Source: Siderastrea radians (Eukaryota; Cnidaria; Anthozoa; Scleractinia; Rhizangiidae). Taken from it: a stretch of DNA of 64,000 nt. Positions within the stretch are counted from its first letter, which is position 1. Every line of letters starts with the position of its first letter. The stretch is from positions 62,367,811 through 62,431,810 of the forward strand of contig OZ024887.1 of NCBI GenBank assembly GCA_964017195.1, written 5' to 3'. The notes beneath the pieces are model-generated. The model did not search any database and had not been told where the DNA came from. It was given only the letters and a program-made list of their open reading frames with translations. Shown piece by piece: positions 11,961-22,858 of the stretch. The position numbers were made by a program, and so were the translations under genes.

Positions 11961-12962
11961 CTACCACCAGTCGTCATCGTCCTCGCAACCTGCAAGATAA
12001 TCCATATATTCCTGGTAGCGACGTTCCCTCTCTCTTTGTTCATCCGCCTGACGCTTTATCTCCTTGCAAACCCTGCATTTCTGTTCTCCTTTACTCAGCT
12101 GCGTTACACTGAACTCTTCTCGTGGAAATCGTCGATGACAACAGGTACAAGCAGTATTGGCGGGCGCGAAGTCAAGAGTTCCTTTATCAGGGATGATGTC
12201 AAGGGGAAGGTACGCATTTGTTTCGTAGTCATCGTAAGACCTTTCAGTTCGGCTTCGGTAGAAATCAGCGTACTTTTCAGACGCAACTCGCAAACGGGCC
12301 TTCTCTCCTCCGTTGATATCCTTCATCTTGTCGTACAATGTAAACATGGCCACTGTATCCACGATGCAATATTGTATTAACTTATCTGGCAGGGGTCTTT
12401 TTTTCCACACTTCCTTGTCACGCTTCATCAGCTCTTTTCCCTCATCCTTTATCTCGATGGAATCTTCATCCTGGACATATAACTCAAGGCAACGCCCGAA
12501 ACCACAGATGTCCTCTACTTCATCTGTTCTCTGGCTACGACGTTTGTACTTCTTGGAAAAACGACTGGTAACTGCCTCGGTGTCAGTTTCACGGCGGTAG
12601 ATGACTTCAAGCAACTGAAGATCCAAGACTCCCGTCAGTTTTACGTTAAACTGATGCCAAAGGGCGTCTGAATCTTGACGGCAATCAAACATCAACTTCT
12701 CTCGGGACTTGTCTTCAAGGATTTCGCCAAGACCACTACTGAAAACAGCTTGCCCCAATTTGAGCACATCGAATATGTAGACTTTCTCCTCGGTTGCGAC
12801 TGTTATGATGGTCAGTGCTCCCTTTCTGCTCAACGACACGCCTTCACAATCTACAGCTAGAATAGTGTTTCGTTCCATTTTCTGTTTGAGCTCAGAGATA
12901 GCATCCTTGAGGCTAGGTTCATCAACGACTAATCTGAAATCGTTCGCGTTCTTGCAAGCCAT
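11961..12962 (-). CDS. EXD1-like 3'-5' DEDDy exonuclease with C-terminal zinc module, copy 1 (intact)
   Basis: Intron-less, 333 aa. The first half is a DEDDy 3'-5' exonuclease fold (RNase D/EXD1/WRN-exo superfamily): Exo I VDCE with D38/E40, Exo II MFDC with D93, Exo III YCIVD with Y198/D202. All metal-binding residues and the tyrosine are present, so activity is plausible. After a basic KYKRRSQRT patch and a helical middle, residues 272-299 form a paired-cysteine module (C272/C275 and C296/C299, spacer ...FPREEFSVTQL...) resembling the Stc1-like zinc domain; this second assignment is inference. The end is charged and finishes DDDWW. EXD1 in animals is an RNA-binding piRNA-biogenesis factor; whether these proteins act there is unknown. 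The ATG is preceded by the leader motif shared by all copies. Confidence 0.85.
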   Translation of the reverse strand: MACKNANDFRLVVDEPSLKDAISELKQKMERNTILAVDCEGVSLSRKGALTIITVATEEKVYIFDVLKLGQAVFSSGLGEILEDKSREKLMFDCRQDSDALWHQFNVKLTGVLDLQLLEVIYRRETDTEAVTSRFSKKYKRRSQRTDEVEDICGFGRCLELYVQDEDSIEIKDEGKELMKRDKEVWKKRPLPDKLIQYCIVDTVAMFTLYDKMKDINGGEKARLRVASEKYADFYRSRTERSYDDYETNAYLPLDIIPDKGTLDFAPANTACTCCHRRFPREEFSVTQLSKGEQKCRVCKEIKRQADEQRERERRYQEYMDYLAGCEDDDDWW

Positions 12963-13019
12963 TTTAGCACGACTTGTGTTCGAGCGAAAGAGTAGATTTC
13001 TGTCTTCTCAGTAAGATTT

Positions 13020-13620
13020 CTCAAGTAGCGTTCTACGAACTCCTAAAGAGTTCCAAGAAGTTCACTTCTACTTCCGTTTTCTCAACCTTGTTCACCTGTT
13101 CCTCTGAAAATCACCCTCCGCCCCCGACACCCCACCCCGGCTTGCAAAACATTTCGTCGGGACGGCGTTTTTTTCGGTTTGTGGGAGGGGAGAGTTTCAG
13201 TCCAATTATGTTACAGTCTACGTCACGTGGACCTGAATTTCGAATATTTCGATTCTACGTCAAAATGTACGTGCTTGTTTCACTGAATAATTCAAGAATG
13301 CGAAAAAGAATGGAAAATTCTTTGCGATATTCCAAATTTGCGTGGAAATTTCTAAAGTTTAAATGGAACACCCAAAGATGTGGTAAAATGCTTTCTTGCA
13401 AGCCATTTTATAAAGACGATTTTGTATTCGGGCGAAAAGCAGATTTATATCCGGCTTGTTTTAAGAGTTGTCAATTCTCATTCATTTCTCAAGCAGCGAG
13501 TTCTACGAACTTCTAGCGGGTTCCAAGAAATTCATTTTCATTTCCGCTTCGCTAACCTTGTTTACCCGTTCTTCTTACAATGTTCCCTCTGGCTTTTATC
13601 TCCGACCGGGAGGCTGATTT
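13020..13620 (-). pseudogene. Remnant EXD1-like 5' end and promoter
   Basis: Reverse-strand ATGGCTTGCAAG at 13395-13406 matches the start of the EXD1-like genes (MACK) and is preceded by the same leader (TATAAAATGG, with ATACAAAATCG further upstream). The coding sequence diverges after four codons. The flank 13500-13560 repeats the block seen upstream of copy 1 (13020-13090: TTCTACGAAC, TTCCAAGAA, TTTCCGCTTCGC). It appears to be a duplicated promoter whose gene body has been lost. Confidence 0.6.
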
Positions 13621-14289
13621 TTGACCAATGGTATTGCAATCTGTCACGTGGCCATCATTTTGAATATGTCAAATGTCCATACAAATGTACACGTTCTTTT
13701 GGCTGGATAATTCAAAATTGCCGGTGATGAATGAAAATCGTCACGAGATTTTGAACAACATGAACCCGTTCATTTCGCTTCGCGTATTTACGAGTGAAAA
13801 ACAAGCTTATCACAAGCAAACCAACGATTTCTCTTTGACGAATATCCAACGTCGCATATTTACCCTGCTTTTGTAACTGCGTTGTCAAGAATTGACTACC
13901 ACTGGAAGTCTGCCGGTGCTCTGTTGGCCGCCCGAACAGCGGATGTCTGGAACCCAGTCGACAAGAAAAACAATTGGTGTATTAAGAAGCGTGACGTCTC
14001 TTGACGTCACGTTTCAAAATAAGATTTGTGTATTAGGCATTAGGAGCGATCCGAGAATTTCATTTCCATTTCTGCTTTGCGAACCCTTGTTTGTTTATCC
14101 GTTCCTCAAACAGTACATTTTCCCGAAGAGTTTCCATGGGGCAACAGTTGCTTTCACGTGTACAAATCGCTTGAATTTAGCGTGCGATCCATAACTTAAG
14201 GCCTTCAACATCAAACTGTTTGCCTGATACTCAACAAACCTTCCAGAATAGTATTATTTTGTAGTGCTTTTTCACGACATCATTGATTT

Positions 14290-15240
14290 CGTTATGAACA
14301 AATAGAAGACGTAGTGGCCATATTTGAACGTAGTCTTCTGAGGTAGTTTTCTGTGCACGTGCCCACAATCTCTTGCTCTGTGTCAAACAGTCCGGATTGG
14401 TATGTCACAGAGTTGACGTTCTTTTTGTCGCTTTTGCCTGGGTTTTCGTCAAGTACCGTATTAAAGGGTTAACATATTTTATAGCCTTTGCTCTCGAAAA
14501 TAATCGATCATACATCAACGCCTAAACAGAGACCAAACACTGCCAAGCGAAAGAAGAGGTTTCTAGGTATATTTTGATAACATCGTCGTCCATTGTCGTC
14601 TTGCCTACACATACTGCATCGTTGAGCAGTTGTCAATCAAAACGCATGCGTTTGGTAGCAACATCAGCATTTATTTCTACATAGACATGAACAGATCTTG
14701 AAGACCATGCATGCATTGCATTTTACAACTATCAAGCTACAAGGCAGCGAATTTCTTTTTTCAATTAACAGCTTTGCCCTACACAACAAGACCTCAAGGT
14801 GGGATATGGGATTTTTATGACTAAAGTTCACCAAAATCAGCAGATCTTTGCCTGCCGTACGATCGCAAAGTATATGAATGTAGAGCACGTGCATGGCATA
14901 TAAACTAGAAGTCAGAAAAACAACATCATGAAAAATATGAAACATGATTTTTCGCACTTTATCACAAGTACAAATCATGCACTGAAAATTGAAAGCCGAA
15001 CCACAATTGTCGCTGACAATAATCGGATGGTGCCCATTTATTACTTGCATTAGGCAATTCAAAGTTCCAACCAACTTCTGACAACCGTGAAAATTTGCGA
15101 CTACCCAAATGCACACTACCCCTTGGTCTTGTCGTGTAAGCTCCCGGGTGTAAGTTTGAGTTGATCCCACAACCTTAATTGAAATCACCACAACCTTCGA
15201 GTGTTGAGCCCTAAATATACTCAGTACATTCTGCATAAGG
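14290..15240. repeat. Duplicon segment related to 27880-29690
   Basis: Blocks in the same order occur at 14300-14700 and 27880-28330 (GTGGCCATATTTGA, CAATCTCTTGCTCTGTGTCA, CACTGCCAAGCGAAAGAAG, GAGCAGTTGTCAATCAAAA), and at 14815-15070 and 29430-29660 (GCCTGCCGTACGATCGCAAA, ATGATTTTTCGCACTTTATC). No protein is recognised in it. Confidence 0.75.
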
Positions 15241-15555
15241 CGTCCTGCAAAACGCCTGCTTCAAAACAACTAACGTCACGGATCAGCACAGAAAATAATC
15301 ATTGGACTTAACCCTCCAAAACGCCTGAAATGTCTGTCACTCACAAACTGTTGCTGGGAGGACATTGTTAACCGGCTGATAAATCACATTTCCTTCTAAT
15401 AAGGGAAGTGGTCAAAACTATTATACATGCTCGGGACCCACCAGAATGAGTGAAGATGACTGCCTCTTCCTATAGCCCCCTCCCCTTATGCAGATACCCA
15501 TGGCAACTTCCATAGCCCCCCTCCCCTCTTTTAACAGTGTCCCCACTTCCATAAT

Positions 15556-15950
15556 CTGGAGACCCATGGTATCTTCTATAACCCCACATCTCTTGAATGG
15601 AGACCCATGGTATCTTCTACGACCCCACCTCCTGCGTAAGGAGACCCATGGTATCTTCTACGACCCCACTTCCCTTGAAAGGAGGCCCATGGTATCTTCT
15701 ACTACCCCACTGCCTGTGTAAGGAGACCCATTGTATCTTCTACGACCCCACTTCCCTTGAAAGGAGACCCATGGTATCTTCTACGACCCCACCACCTGTG
15801 TAAGGAGACCCATTGCATCTTCTACGACCCCACTTCCCTTGAAAGGAGACCCATGGTATCTTCTACTACCCCACTGCCTGTGTAAGGAGACCCATGGTAT
15901 CTTCTACGACCCCACCTCCTGTGTAAGGAGACCCATGGTATCTTTAATTA
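15556..15950. repeat. 41-bp minisatellite
   Basis: Nine to ten tandem copies of a 41 bp unit starting AGACCCATGGTATCTTCTAC and ending with a variable CCTGTGTAAGG or CCCTTGAAAGG half, so two unit types alternate. Start repeats fall at 15601, 15642, 15683 and so on. The open frames across it are repeat artefacts. Confidence 0.92.
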
Positions 15951-16169
15951 CCCCCCCCCCCCCTCCTCCACTCCTGCAACAGATGGATAACTGATCATTA
16001 TCGACTGAATATAACAGTTACCTCTGGAATGAATATTTGGCCTGCCATACAGTTTACACTATGATAGAAATAACAACGCATACAAACAACCTTGTGTATA
16101 TCTATAAAATTATCGGTTTTATTGTTACTGACTTTACAGTAATTGTAGATAAAAATAATGTTTGATACA

Positions 16170-16537
16170 CCGTAATTCCTCTATTAAGCCACCCGGGTGG
16201 CTATAAATTTATTTAAGGTACTTTGGAGGGGGGGGGGGCTTATTTATTTAGCAAAACGCAGCATGATGTACACTATCAGGATGTTATGTAATTTTTGCAT
16301 ACAATCGATGCCTTCAGTCTTGTAACACATGATTACATGTTTATCATTCGCCCAATCAATTGATGCAATCACGTTACAAACTGAACTTTCAAGACGAGAC
16401 AAAGTCATAGTACCGTACTTTTAGTTCACATGCAGTGTATTTTTTTCTGAAGGGGCAGGGGTGGGTGGCTAAAAAGAGAGGCGGGGGGCTTAATAAATTT
16501 CTTCTTCTAAAGAGGACAGCTTAAAAAAGGATTTACG
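16170..16537. mobile_element. Probable TIR element with CCGTAA ends
   Basis: The left end CCGTAATTCCTCTATTAAGCC and the right end TTAAAAAAGGATTTACGG are imperfect inverted repeats. The interior is AT-rich with poly-G tracts (16226-16241). It resembles the CCGTATTTACT...GCTTATT family at 39745-40254. No clean target duplication was found. Confidence 0.45.
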
Positions 16538-17774
16538 GTAAATGAATCCTCAAATAACAATCATTGTCCAATCATATATCTGCACATTAATTACTAATAG
16601 TTGCCTTCACCTTAAGGCTGTACATTATCATAATATATAATATCGACAAACGAAACTGATGAGATAGTAAATCACCGTCAATAGATGATTTTGTGCTAGC
16701 GGTTCCGTATTGGAAGTGAAGGGCTGCCCTGTACTCTTTCTTTTCATCTTACGATTTATACGCAACGTTAACGTTTAAGTGCGTTTAAGTGCGTTATCAG
16801 ACCTAATGCAAGTCGTACAGCGTACCAGAACCCCCTTAACGTAATTGGAAATTTAAAAGATTTTAGGTTTCCCCTCTCTCTGCGTAAAAAATTAATTACG
16901 TATTCAGTTCCGCACGGTTCTGTTATAAGAACACGTATCACATTTCTGATCCTCTACTTCGTTAACCAAGTTATCAATTGTCGATCGTATTCACACACGA
17001 CGTTCGTTAGGAAACTCCGTAGCACAGGTACATCAATCTATTCGGGATTTATATCGAAAGCAAATTTCATCGAAATGTGTTCCTCATTCCCAACAAACAT
17101 TCCTTATTATCCCCTTTAAGTTGCGCTTGGATTTCTCTCTTATACAATCTCACTGGAGTTAAGCTGTTTCACTCTGCAATTGAGCCCTGGCTTGCAGACA
17201 GGAACTTAACGGAGGCACACGCTTAACGGCACTGCTGTTCACAACAGTAGTGGGCAACTTCACACTCTGACGAGATGTTCTTGGAACACTTAATCCAAGG
17301 TTTCCGTCAATGAGTGGAACATTTCGGTATAAATACGAATGCCGCGACATGTCTACTTCATCAAAAGATCACATTCTAGTCAAGTCTCACATCCACATCC
17401 ACATCCACAACAAACACGTCGAACCTTCTAGACGAATGTGTGCCCTCGATAAGATTCGCAATTGAAATCGAATATAGCTGGGTATCTCTGTTAAACGTTG
17501 GCACCGGGAAGCCGTGCTATTGATGAACTCAGTCAGTCCGTGGACAGCTTGTAGAACAATTCGAGCACAACACATTTAAGGAGCATTTAGCCTTTTTTAA
17601 ATAGGCTAACATAAATGGTTTGTTTCCGTTATCCCAGCCGCGCCTCTCTCAGTGAAGTGTGAAGAATCAGGGGATGTTGGTTATGATTTCACTAGTTTTA
17701 AATATCTCACCTTTCCAATCATGTCATACATATCGCGCGAGATTTTGGTTCAGCAAGACTTGCCCAAAGAAACG

Positions 17775-17908
17775 TAGCCTGCAGAACAGGCGTCATTTTT
17801 TGGAAAACGTTTCTGGCGTGGGCGACAGGCGAGCGCTTGCTTGCCCCAAAAACACAAAAAATAAATAAATAAATAAATAAATAAATAAAAAGCCTGTTCC
17901 GCAGGCTA
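17775..17908. mobile_element. Small TIR MITE (TAGCCTGCAGAACAGGC ends) with (AAAT)n core
   Basis: The left end TAGCCTGCAGAACAGGC pairs with the right end GCCTGTTCCGCAGGCTA; the middle has an AAAT microsatellite (about 17860-17888). TAGCCTG termini are shared with 1123-2275, 19373-19558 and 40665-40859. The flanking AAAGAAAC repeat is offset by 3 bp, so the target duplication is not clean. Confidence 0.6.
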
Positions 17909-18454
17909 TAAAAAGAAACATGACAAACCAGGCAGGGTGTGGGGAATCGGAGCTCGATGTTTGCCACAAAATATGAAAATGCTTGTCGAATACATAAAAA
18001 TAACGAATATTAAAGCGTCAGTGAGTGACAAGCTGAATAACCTGCGATCAGGCGTTCTTTTTTAGCAGGTTACAAGGTGGAAAAAAAAAACGGAAGAAAC
18101 AGAACAAAGCGAACGTGCGCGAAATATGGACTGGGCCTTTTTTCCAATCACGACTCAGGACTTCGGCTTGCTTCAGCTTTATGTATACCGCAAGAAAATA
18201 CAAATTACCGTTGGTATAAATTAATTCTCTTGCAACAGATGGAATTGATTTCCAATTACTCAGTCACTATAACAATTCTTCTGTAACATTTGCATTCCGT
18301 AGCGAACTGATTTTGGCGAGTGCAAATGCAAATCGTGTACATTTCCAAATATGAATTGTCTGCCGGATGCGAGTGGTGAACCGCTCTTTTCGAAACAATG
18401 GCGCAAAGATCGTGTCTTCTTTCTCCGCGCTTACTACCATTTGCGAGTTACTGT

Positions 18455-18585
18455 GAACACAGGGCGCAAGAGAGTCATATTTGACCGTAATGCTGGCTAA
18501 ATTCATCGCGCAAATCGATCTGTTTTGAATTCAAAACAATGAACGTGACTGAACAAAGCGTCATGCTATCTTGTTACGCGTCTGG
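18455..18585 (+). repeat. Locally triplicated ~130-bp repeat, copy 1
   Basis: Shares ACAGGGCGCA, CCGTAATGCTGGCTAAATTC and GAACGTGACTGAACAAAGCG with 18781-18907 (direct) and 19662-19789 (inverted). Confidence 0.85.
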
Positions 18586-18780
18586 TGAAATTCTATTCGC
18601 AAGACAAAAGGCCGACAATGGTCGCCCAAAGGGCGACGTTATCAAAAATTGGTGAGAAATTTTAGTACGCGACGTAACTGATTTTCTGGTGAAATGTTTC
18701 GAGTCTCAATCGGTGTAAACATGAAGCTTTGACTAAATATTTAGTGTATTTTATTTAAGGCTTTTGAACAACATCAAATG

Positions 18781-18907
18781 CGATCACAGGGCGCAGAGGA
18801 GTCAGATTTGTCCGTAATGCTGGCTAAATTCATCCCGCAAATCGATCTTATTGATTCAAAACAACTGAACGTGACTGAACAAAGCGTCATGCTATCTTGT
18901 TACGCGT
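18781..18907 (+). repeat. Locally triplicated ~130-bp repeat, copy 2
   Basis: Direct copy of 18455-18585, with few differences through ...TCATGCTATCTTGTTACGCG. Confidence 0.85.
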
Positions 18908-19067
18908 CACGGGATAGCGTTGCTAAGCTTTGCGTGTGTTCTGAAAGACCGACCTGTCAATCCTGCGCATAATGCTTTGTTATGTAGTTGATGACGCATT
19001 TCCGTCACCGGTATCCTCCGGTTCACATCGAACGAAAGCGGGCCGTTCAACTCCAAAAATTCCTCTA

Positions 19068-19200
19068 AGGTGCGGGATTGCAGAAAAACGCCGCACACTC
19101 ATTTGCATCTCATTGAATAACAAAAGAATAACAAAACAGTACATTTGTTATATGCCTCGTTCTTTTAAACTCTGAATTAATTTTCCGCAATCCCGCACCT
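19068..19200. mobile_element. MITE-like 133-bp element with AGGTGCGGGATTG termini
   Basis: Inverted ends AGGTGCGGGATTGCAGAAAA and TTTTCCGCAATCCCGCACCT surround an AT-rich core. No unambiguous target duplication was found. Confidence 0.6.
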
Positions 19201-19372
19201 CACTCAAAAATTCGCTCACCAAAAGTTAGATTTAACGAACTTTCTGATTAAACTTTTAATCCACCTTGGTAGAAAGTATCATTTTCATTTCACTTGCCAA
19301 AGACGAGGCCTTTTTGTTCGAAGTGTGGTGATTTATTGGGATTGAAAATTGGACCGAAATTGCTTTCGTCCC

Positions 19373-19558
19373 TAGCCTGTTCCAGGCGTTCAGATAGTGG
19401 AGCGCGAGCGAAGAATATAAAGAGCGAAAGAGCAGGAAAAAACGAGGGGAGGCTGGGGAAGAGGACGAGGGAACCAGCCTCCCCTCGTTTTTTTCCTGCT
19501 CTTTCGCTCGCTTTATTTTTCGTCCGCGCTCCACTATCTGAACGCCTGGAACAGGCTA
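19373..19558. mobile_element. Fold-back MULE-type MITE with 9-bp target duplication
   Basis: Almost the whole 186 bp is an inverted repeat beginning TAGCCTGTTCCAGGCGTTCA and ending with its reverse complement. An exact 9 bp direct repeat TTTCGTCCC flanks it (19364-19372 and 19559-19567). The termini match those of the helicase-carrying element 1123-2275, so the two belong to one family. Confidence 0.88.
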
Positions 19559-19661
19559 TTTCGTCCCTTGGCTCTTTTTTTTACCGTTAATCGGCTGTTA
19601 GTAACTGGTGATACGCCCACAGCAACTGCTGTATGCGGTTTTCGTCATGCCGATGGAGACG

Positions 19662-19789
19662 CGTAACCAGATAGCATGATGCTTTGTTCAGTCACGTTTA
19701 TTGTTTTGAATCAACAAGATCGATTTGCACGATGAATATTTAGCCAGCATTACGGTCAAATATGACTCCTCTGCGCCCTGTGCTGTGAA
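19662..19789 (-). repeat. Locally triplicated ~130-bp repeat, inverted copy 3
   Basis: Reverse-complement copy of 18455-18585 and 18781-18907. Together with those copies it could form a long hairpin spanning about 1 kb. Confidence 0.85.
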
Positions 19790-19844
19790 CGGCTAACTTT
19801 TTTCCCGCGTTTGTTCAAGCGTGAAAAGTTTATTTCTACTACTT

Positions 19845-19980
19845 TGTGGAACGATCTAACTATCTCGTGGAACGATCTAACTATCTCGTAGAACGAATTG
19901 ACTATTTTGTGTAACGAACTGACTATACTGTGGAACGAAGTGACTTCGAACGAAATGACCATGGAACGAAATGACCGGAT
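19845..19980. repeat. Degenerate 23-bp tandem repeat
   Basis: Five to six units of a GTGGAACGATCTAACTATCTC type, drifting to GGAACGAAATGACC at the right end. Confidence 0.8.
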
Positions 19981-21219
19981 ACCGATAGTCGATACCACCG
20001 TGTAGAAAGCTGAGGAAGCGATCGAGTTCCATTTGGGCTTATCGTTTTGTGGGATTGTGCAATGTGGTAGAAAACAGAATGATTGGGGGCGAAATCTCTG
20101 TGTGGCGCGTGCCCACAGAATCGAATTTAAAGGTTCAACTCGTAAATATCGAACGAATGCACAGGTCAGTAGCTTTTGTTTTAATTTGGATCACCGGTAT
20201 GAACTGTATAAACCAAAGAGTGATATGAGAGTTCGAATGCTCTGAAGTTAGGTCTAAATAATCTCAGTTTTCCTTTTCGAAGCCGTGAACTTCTAAATAA
20301 AATTTGGAAAACCATGTCTGTTGTGTATCTTATGTATTTTCGTCACTTTTCCGGGATTCTAGAGATCGTTTAGGATGATTATTTGCTCGCCGGTTGATCG
20401 CCGTCAAGTGAATTAGGCTTTCTGTGCCTTGGCGCGTATCCCTTCCCGTGTGATCTCGGAGAGTGGGTAAATGGGACTGTAATTTCTAAGTATTTAATAG
20501 CGCCAGTCACATAAGGTAAAATGGATTTTATTACCAGAAACTTTTGTGGCCTAGTGTACTGAGTATGAAGTCACCTACCGATATGTAATTCTTCAACATT
20601 GCTTGCGGTGTCGTGTTTAGATTTTCCGGGGGTTTTCACATTACCGTTTCTGTGCAAGCTTTATGTTTTGGCGTCGGGAAAAATGTTCAAACATTAAGAT
20701 TATAAAAACAGGTAACGAAGAAATAGCTAGCTAGCGGACTTTATTTGCGAACTGCGTAGTCAAAATGTCACGATGTTTGTCATATTTCATTGCGTGGTTT
20801 TGCGTGTGAACCAGATCCAAAATAGATGCTGCATATTGCGCAAAACAATGAAATAAGAGTAAATGATTGATGAAACTGTCAAAGTTACGACCAAAACAAG
20901 GCAAAATATCGCTTTCGATCTCATCATCTTCGGAAACTCGTGGTTCCCCACATACAATTGGCGTCCCTAAAGCGTGCGTGACGATTTTTTCGCGTATGTT
21001 TTCTTTTCAAACGTGACAGTTTCCCAGACATGAGTCCCGTCTGGCACAATGAAAATGCGCTGTTTTGGGCGGGAAACGAACAACGTTTGTCAAACGACAG
21101 TTGCATGTTTTGTTCACGTGGCTGGCAGGTTTTCAAGTTTTCGATTGTACCTTTCCTCATATAATCTCTTGATCGGCTGGCAAGTTTTAGGTTTTCAGAT
21201 TTTATCGAGAATAACACAG

Positions 21220-21402
21220 ATGGCTCCCGTACAGATAAAAGTAGTTTATGACTATTATTCTGCTAAAAGAACCACGCTGTTCTTCATAACAGAGGAAGAG
21301 TTGTTAAATTTGGACTTCCACAGCTTTACAGTCAACGCGCTTCACGGTCATTTAATGAAGATTGCATTCTTCACGTGCGCATTCCTTTCTTTAATTGGAT
21401 AA
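21220..21402 (+). CDS. Candidate coding exon, family not recognised
   Basis: From ATG at 21220 the frame reads MAPVQIKVVYDYYSAKRTTL and stays open for 60 codons to a stop at 21402. The composition (alternating hydrophobic and charged residues, FFITEEELLNLDFHSF) looks protein-like, unlike neighbouring repeat-derived frames. No domain is recognised and no clear splice partner was found. It could be a first exon, a pseudogene fragment or chance. Confidence 0.3.
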   Translation: MAPVQIKVVYDYYSAKRTTLFFITEEELLNLDFHSFTVNALHGHLMKIAFFTCAFLSLIG

Positions 21403-21432
21403 ACGTATTCTTGTAGATAGATTGAAAGATAA

Positions 21433-22467
21433 GGGGCCGACCATTTAACTCTTGAGGGGGGGGGGGGGTGTGGATGATTTCGAAAAAAAATTTCCTGCAA
21501 GCCCTTGTCGGAAGAAAAAAATTGCATGCAGCACAAATGAAATAGAAAAAAAATTCTTGCACTGCTGCAAGCAAGAAAAAAAAATGTTGCAAAGCTATTT
21601 CATCATTCCAGGGGGACTTTACAAAATCTCAGCAAAACTGCAACCATTCTTCCCTTGCTCCCTTTAAACTCTGGAGTTGGTTATGCTTCAGAATGTGCAA
21701 TGCATTCTTAGCTTTATAGGGTCCGACAATCTGTGAGCCAGCGAGCCACTCCAGTTAGCCTAAAGCTATTTATCAAATTAGACCATGATCAACTAACTTC
21801 AATTCTGCTTTCACACTTGTTTTGGAGATTTCAGTCCACTTTTAAATTGTAACTAGTGAATAGCAGCATTAACCATGTTTAGAAGTGGACTGAAAAAAGG
21901 CTGAGCAAAAATTATAAGTGCTATTTTTCAAATAAGACCATGATCAACTAACTTCAATTCTGCTTTCACATTTGTTTTTGAGATTTCAGTCCACTTTTAA
22001 ATTTTAACTTATGATTCTAGCAGTAATTACCATGCTATGAGCATTTCTGAACTGCGTTTTGCTCTTTTTTTGAAATAAGAAACTAAACATTTTCAAATCT
22101 ACCTGTGGAGCATCACTAATATTGTGTTGTAATATTAAATGAGTGTAAAGAATGACTTTCCGAAAACATGTTTTTGTATAGCATGATTTTGTATAGCTTA
22201 CAACATTTTAAGGCTTTGCAGCTCCATATTGAACTATTATGTACAACAATAATGACAATGTAAATGTAAATACATTCTGTAAATGTAAACACATGACACT
22301 TTTTTGAGGAAAAAAATTCCTGCAGAGAAATGAAGAGGAAAAAAAATATTCTGCAGAGCATTTAGAAGGAAAAAAATATCCTGCCCACCAGGTTGCTAGA
22401 AAAAAAAAGCTTGCTGACCAGAAATCATCCACCCCCCCCCCCCGTCAAGAGTTAAATGGTCGGCCCC
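21433..22467. mobile_element. Harbinger-like TIR element (GGGGCCGACC ends, TAA target site)
   Basis: Inverted ends of about 50 bp begin GGGGCCGACCATTTAACTCT and continue through a poly-G/poly-C tract to GTGGATGATTTC. TAA flanks both sides (21430-21432 and 22468-22470). The interior contains a ~125 bp direct duplication (about 21762-21890 and 21926-22050) and A-rich arrays. No transposase is visible. Confidence 0.8.
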
Positions 22468-22494
22468 TAATCAAGCTTGGAAGACCTATGTTCT

Positions 22495-22858
22495 CTCATA
22501 TATCCTCCCACCTAGCTTTGGAGACCCATGTTCTCTCATATATTCTCCCACCCAGCTTAAGAGACCCATGGTCTCTTGTATATCCCCCACCTAGCTTGAG
22601 AGACCCATGTTCTCTCATATATCCTCCCACCCAGCTTGAGAAACCCATGGTCTCTTGTATATCCCCCCCCCACCCAGCTTGAGAGACCCATGTTCTCTCA
22701 TATATCCCCCCACCTAGCTTAAGAGACCCATGTTCTCTCATATATCCCCCCACCTAGCTTGAGAGACCCATGTTCTCTCATATATCCCCCCACCTAGCTT
22801 GAGAGACCCATGTTCTCTCATATATCCCCCCACCCAGCTTGAGAGACCCATGGTCTCT
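22495..22858. repeat. ~40-bp minisatellite (AGACCCATG core)
   Basis: About nine tandem units of an AGACCCATGTTCTCTCATAT plus CCCCCCACCTAGCTTGAG type, two sub-types alternating at the G/T after ATG. It shares the AGACCCATGGT core and C-rich half with the array at 15556-15950. The open frames here are repeat artefacts. Confidence 0.92.

Noticed and set aside
14664..15236. 190-aa reverse frame
   Set aside because: Its homologous copy at about 29404-29813 is broken differently and the frame follows a dispersed repeat; no protein family recognised.
15556..15950. CRISPR-like array
   Set aside because: Units abut with no unique spacers and the genome is animal; it is a minisatellite. The same applies to 22495-22858.
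17320..17360. Promoter with TATAAATA and a short gene
   Set aside because: A TATA-like string is present but no convincing exon follows; frames of about 60 codons on the other strand match nothing known.
17766..17919. 9-bp target duplication for the MITE at 17775-17908
   Set aside because: AAAGAAAC occurs on both sides but is offset by 3 bp from the element end, so it was not counted.
22496..22753. 85-aa reverse frame of GGYMREHGSLKL repeats
   Set aside because: A translated minisatellite, not a gene.
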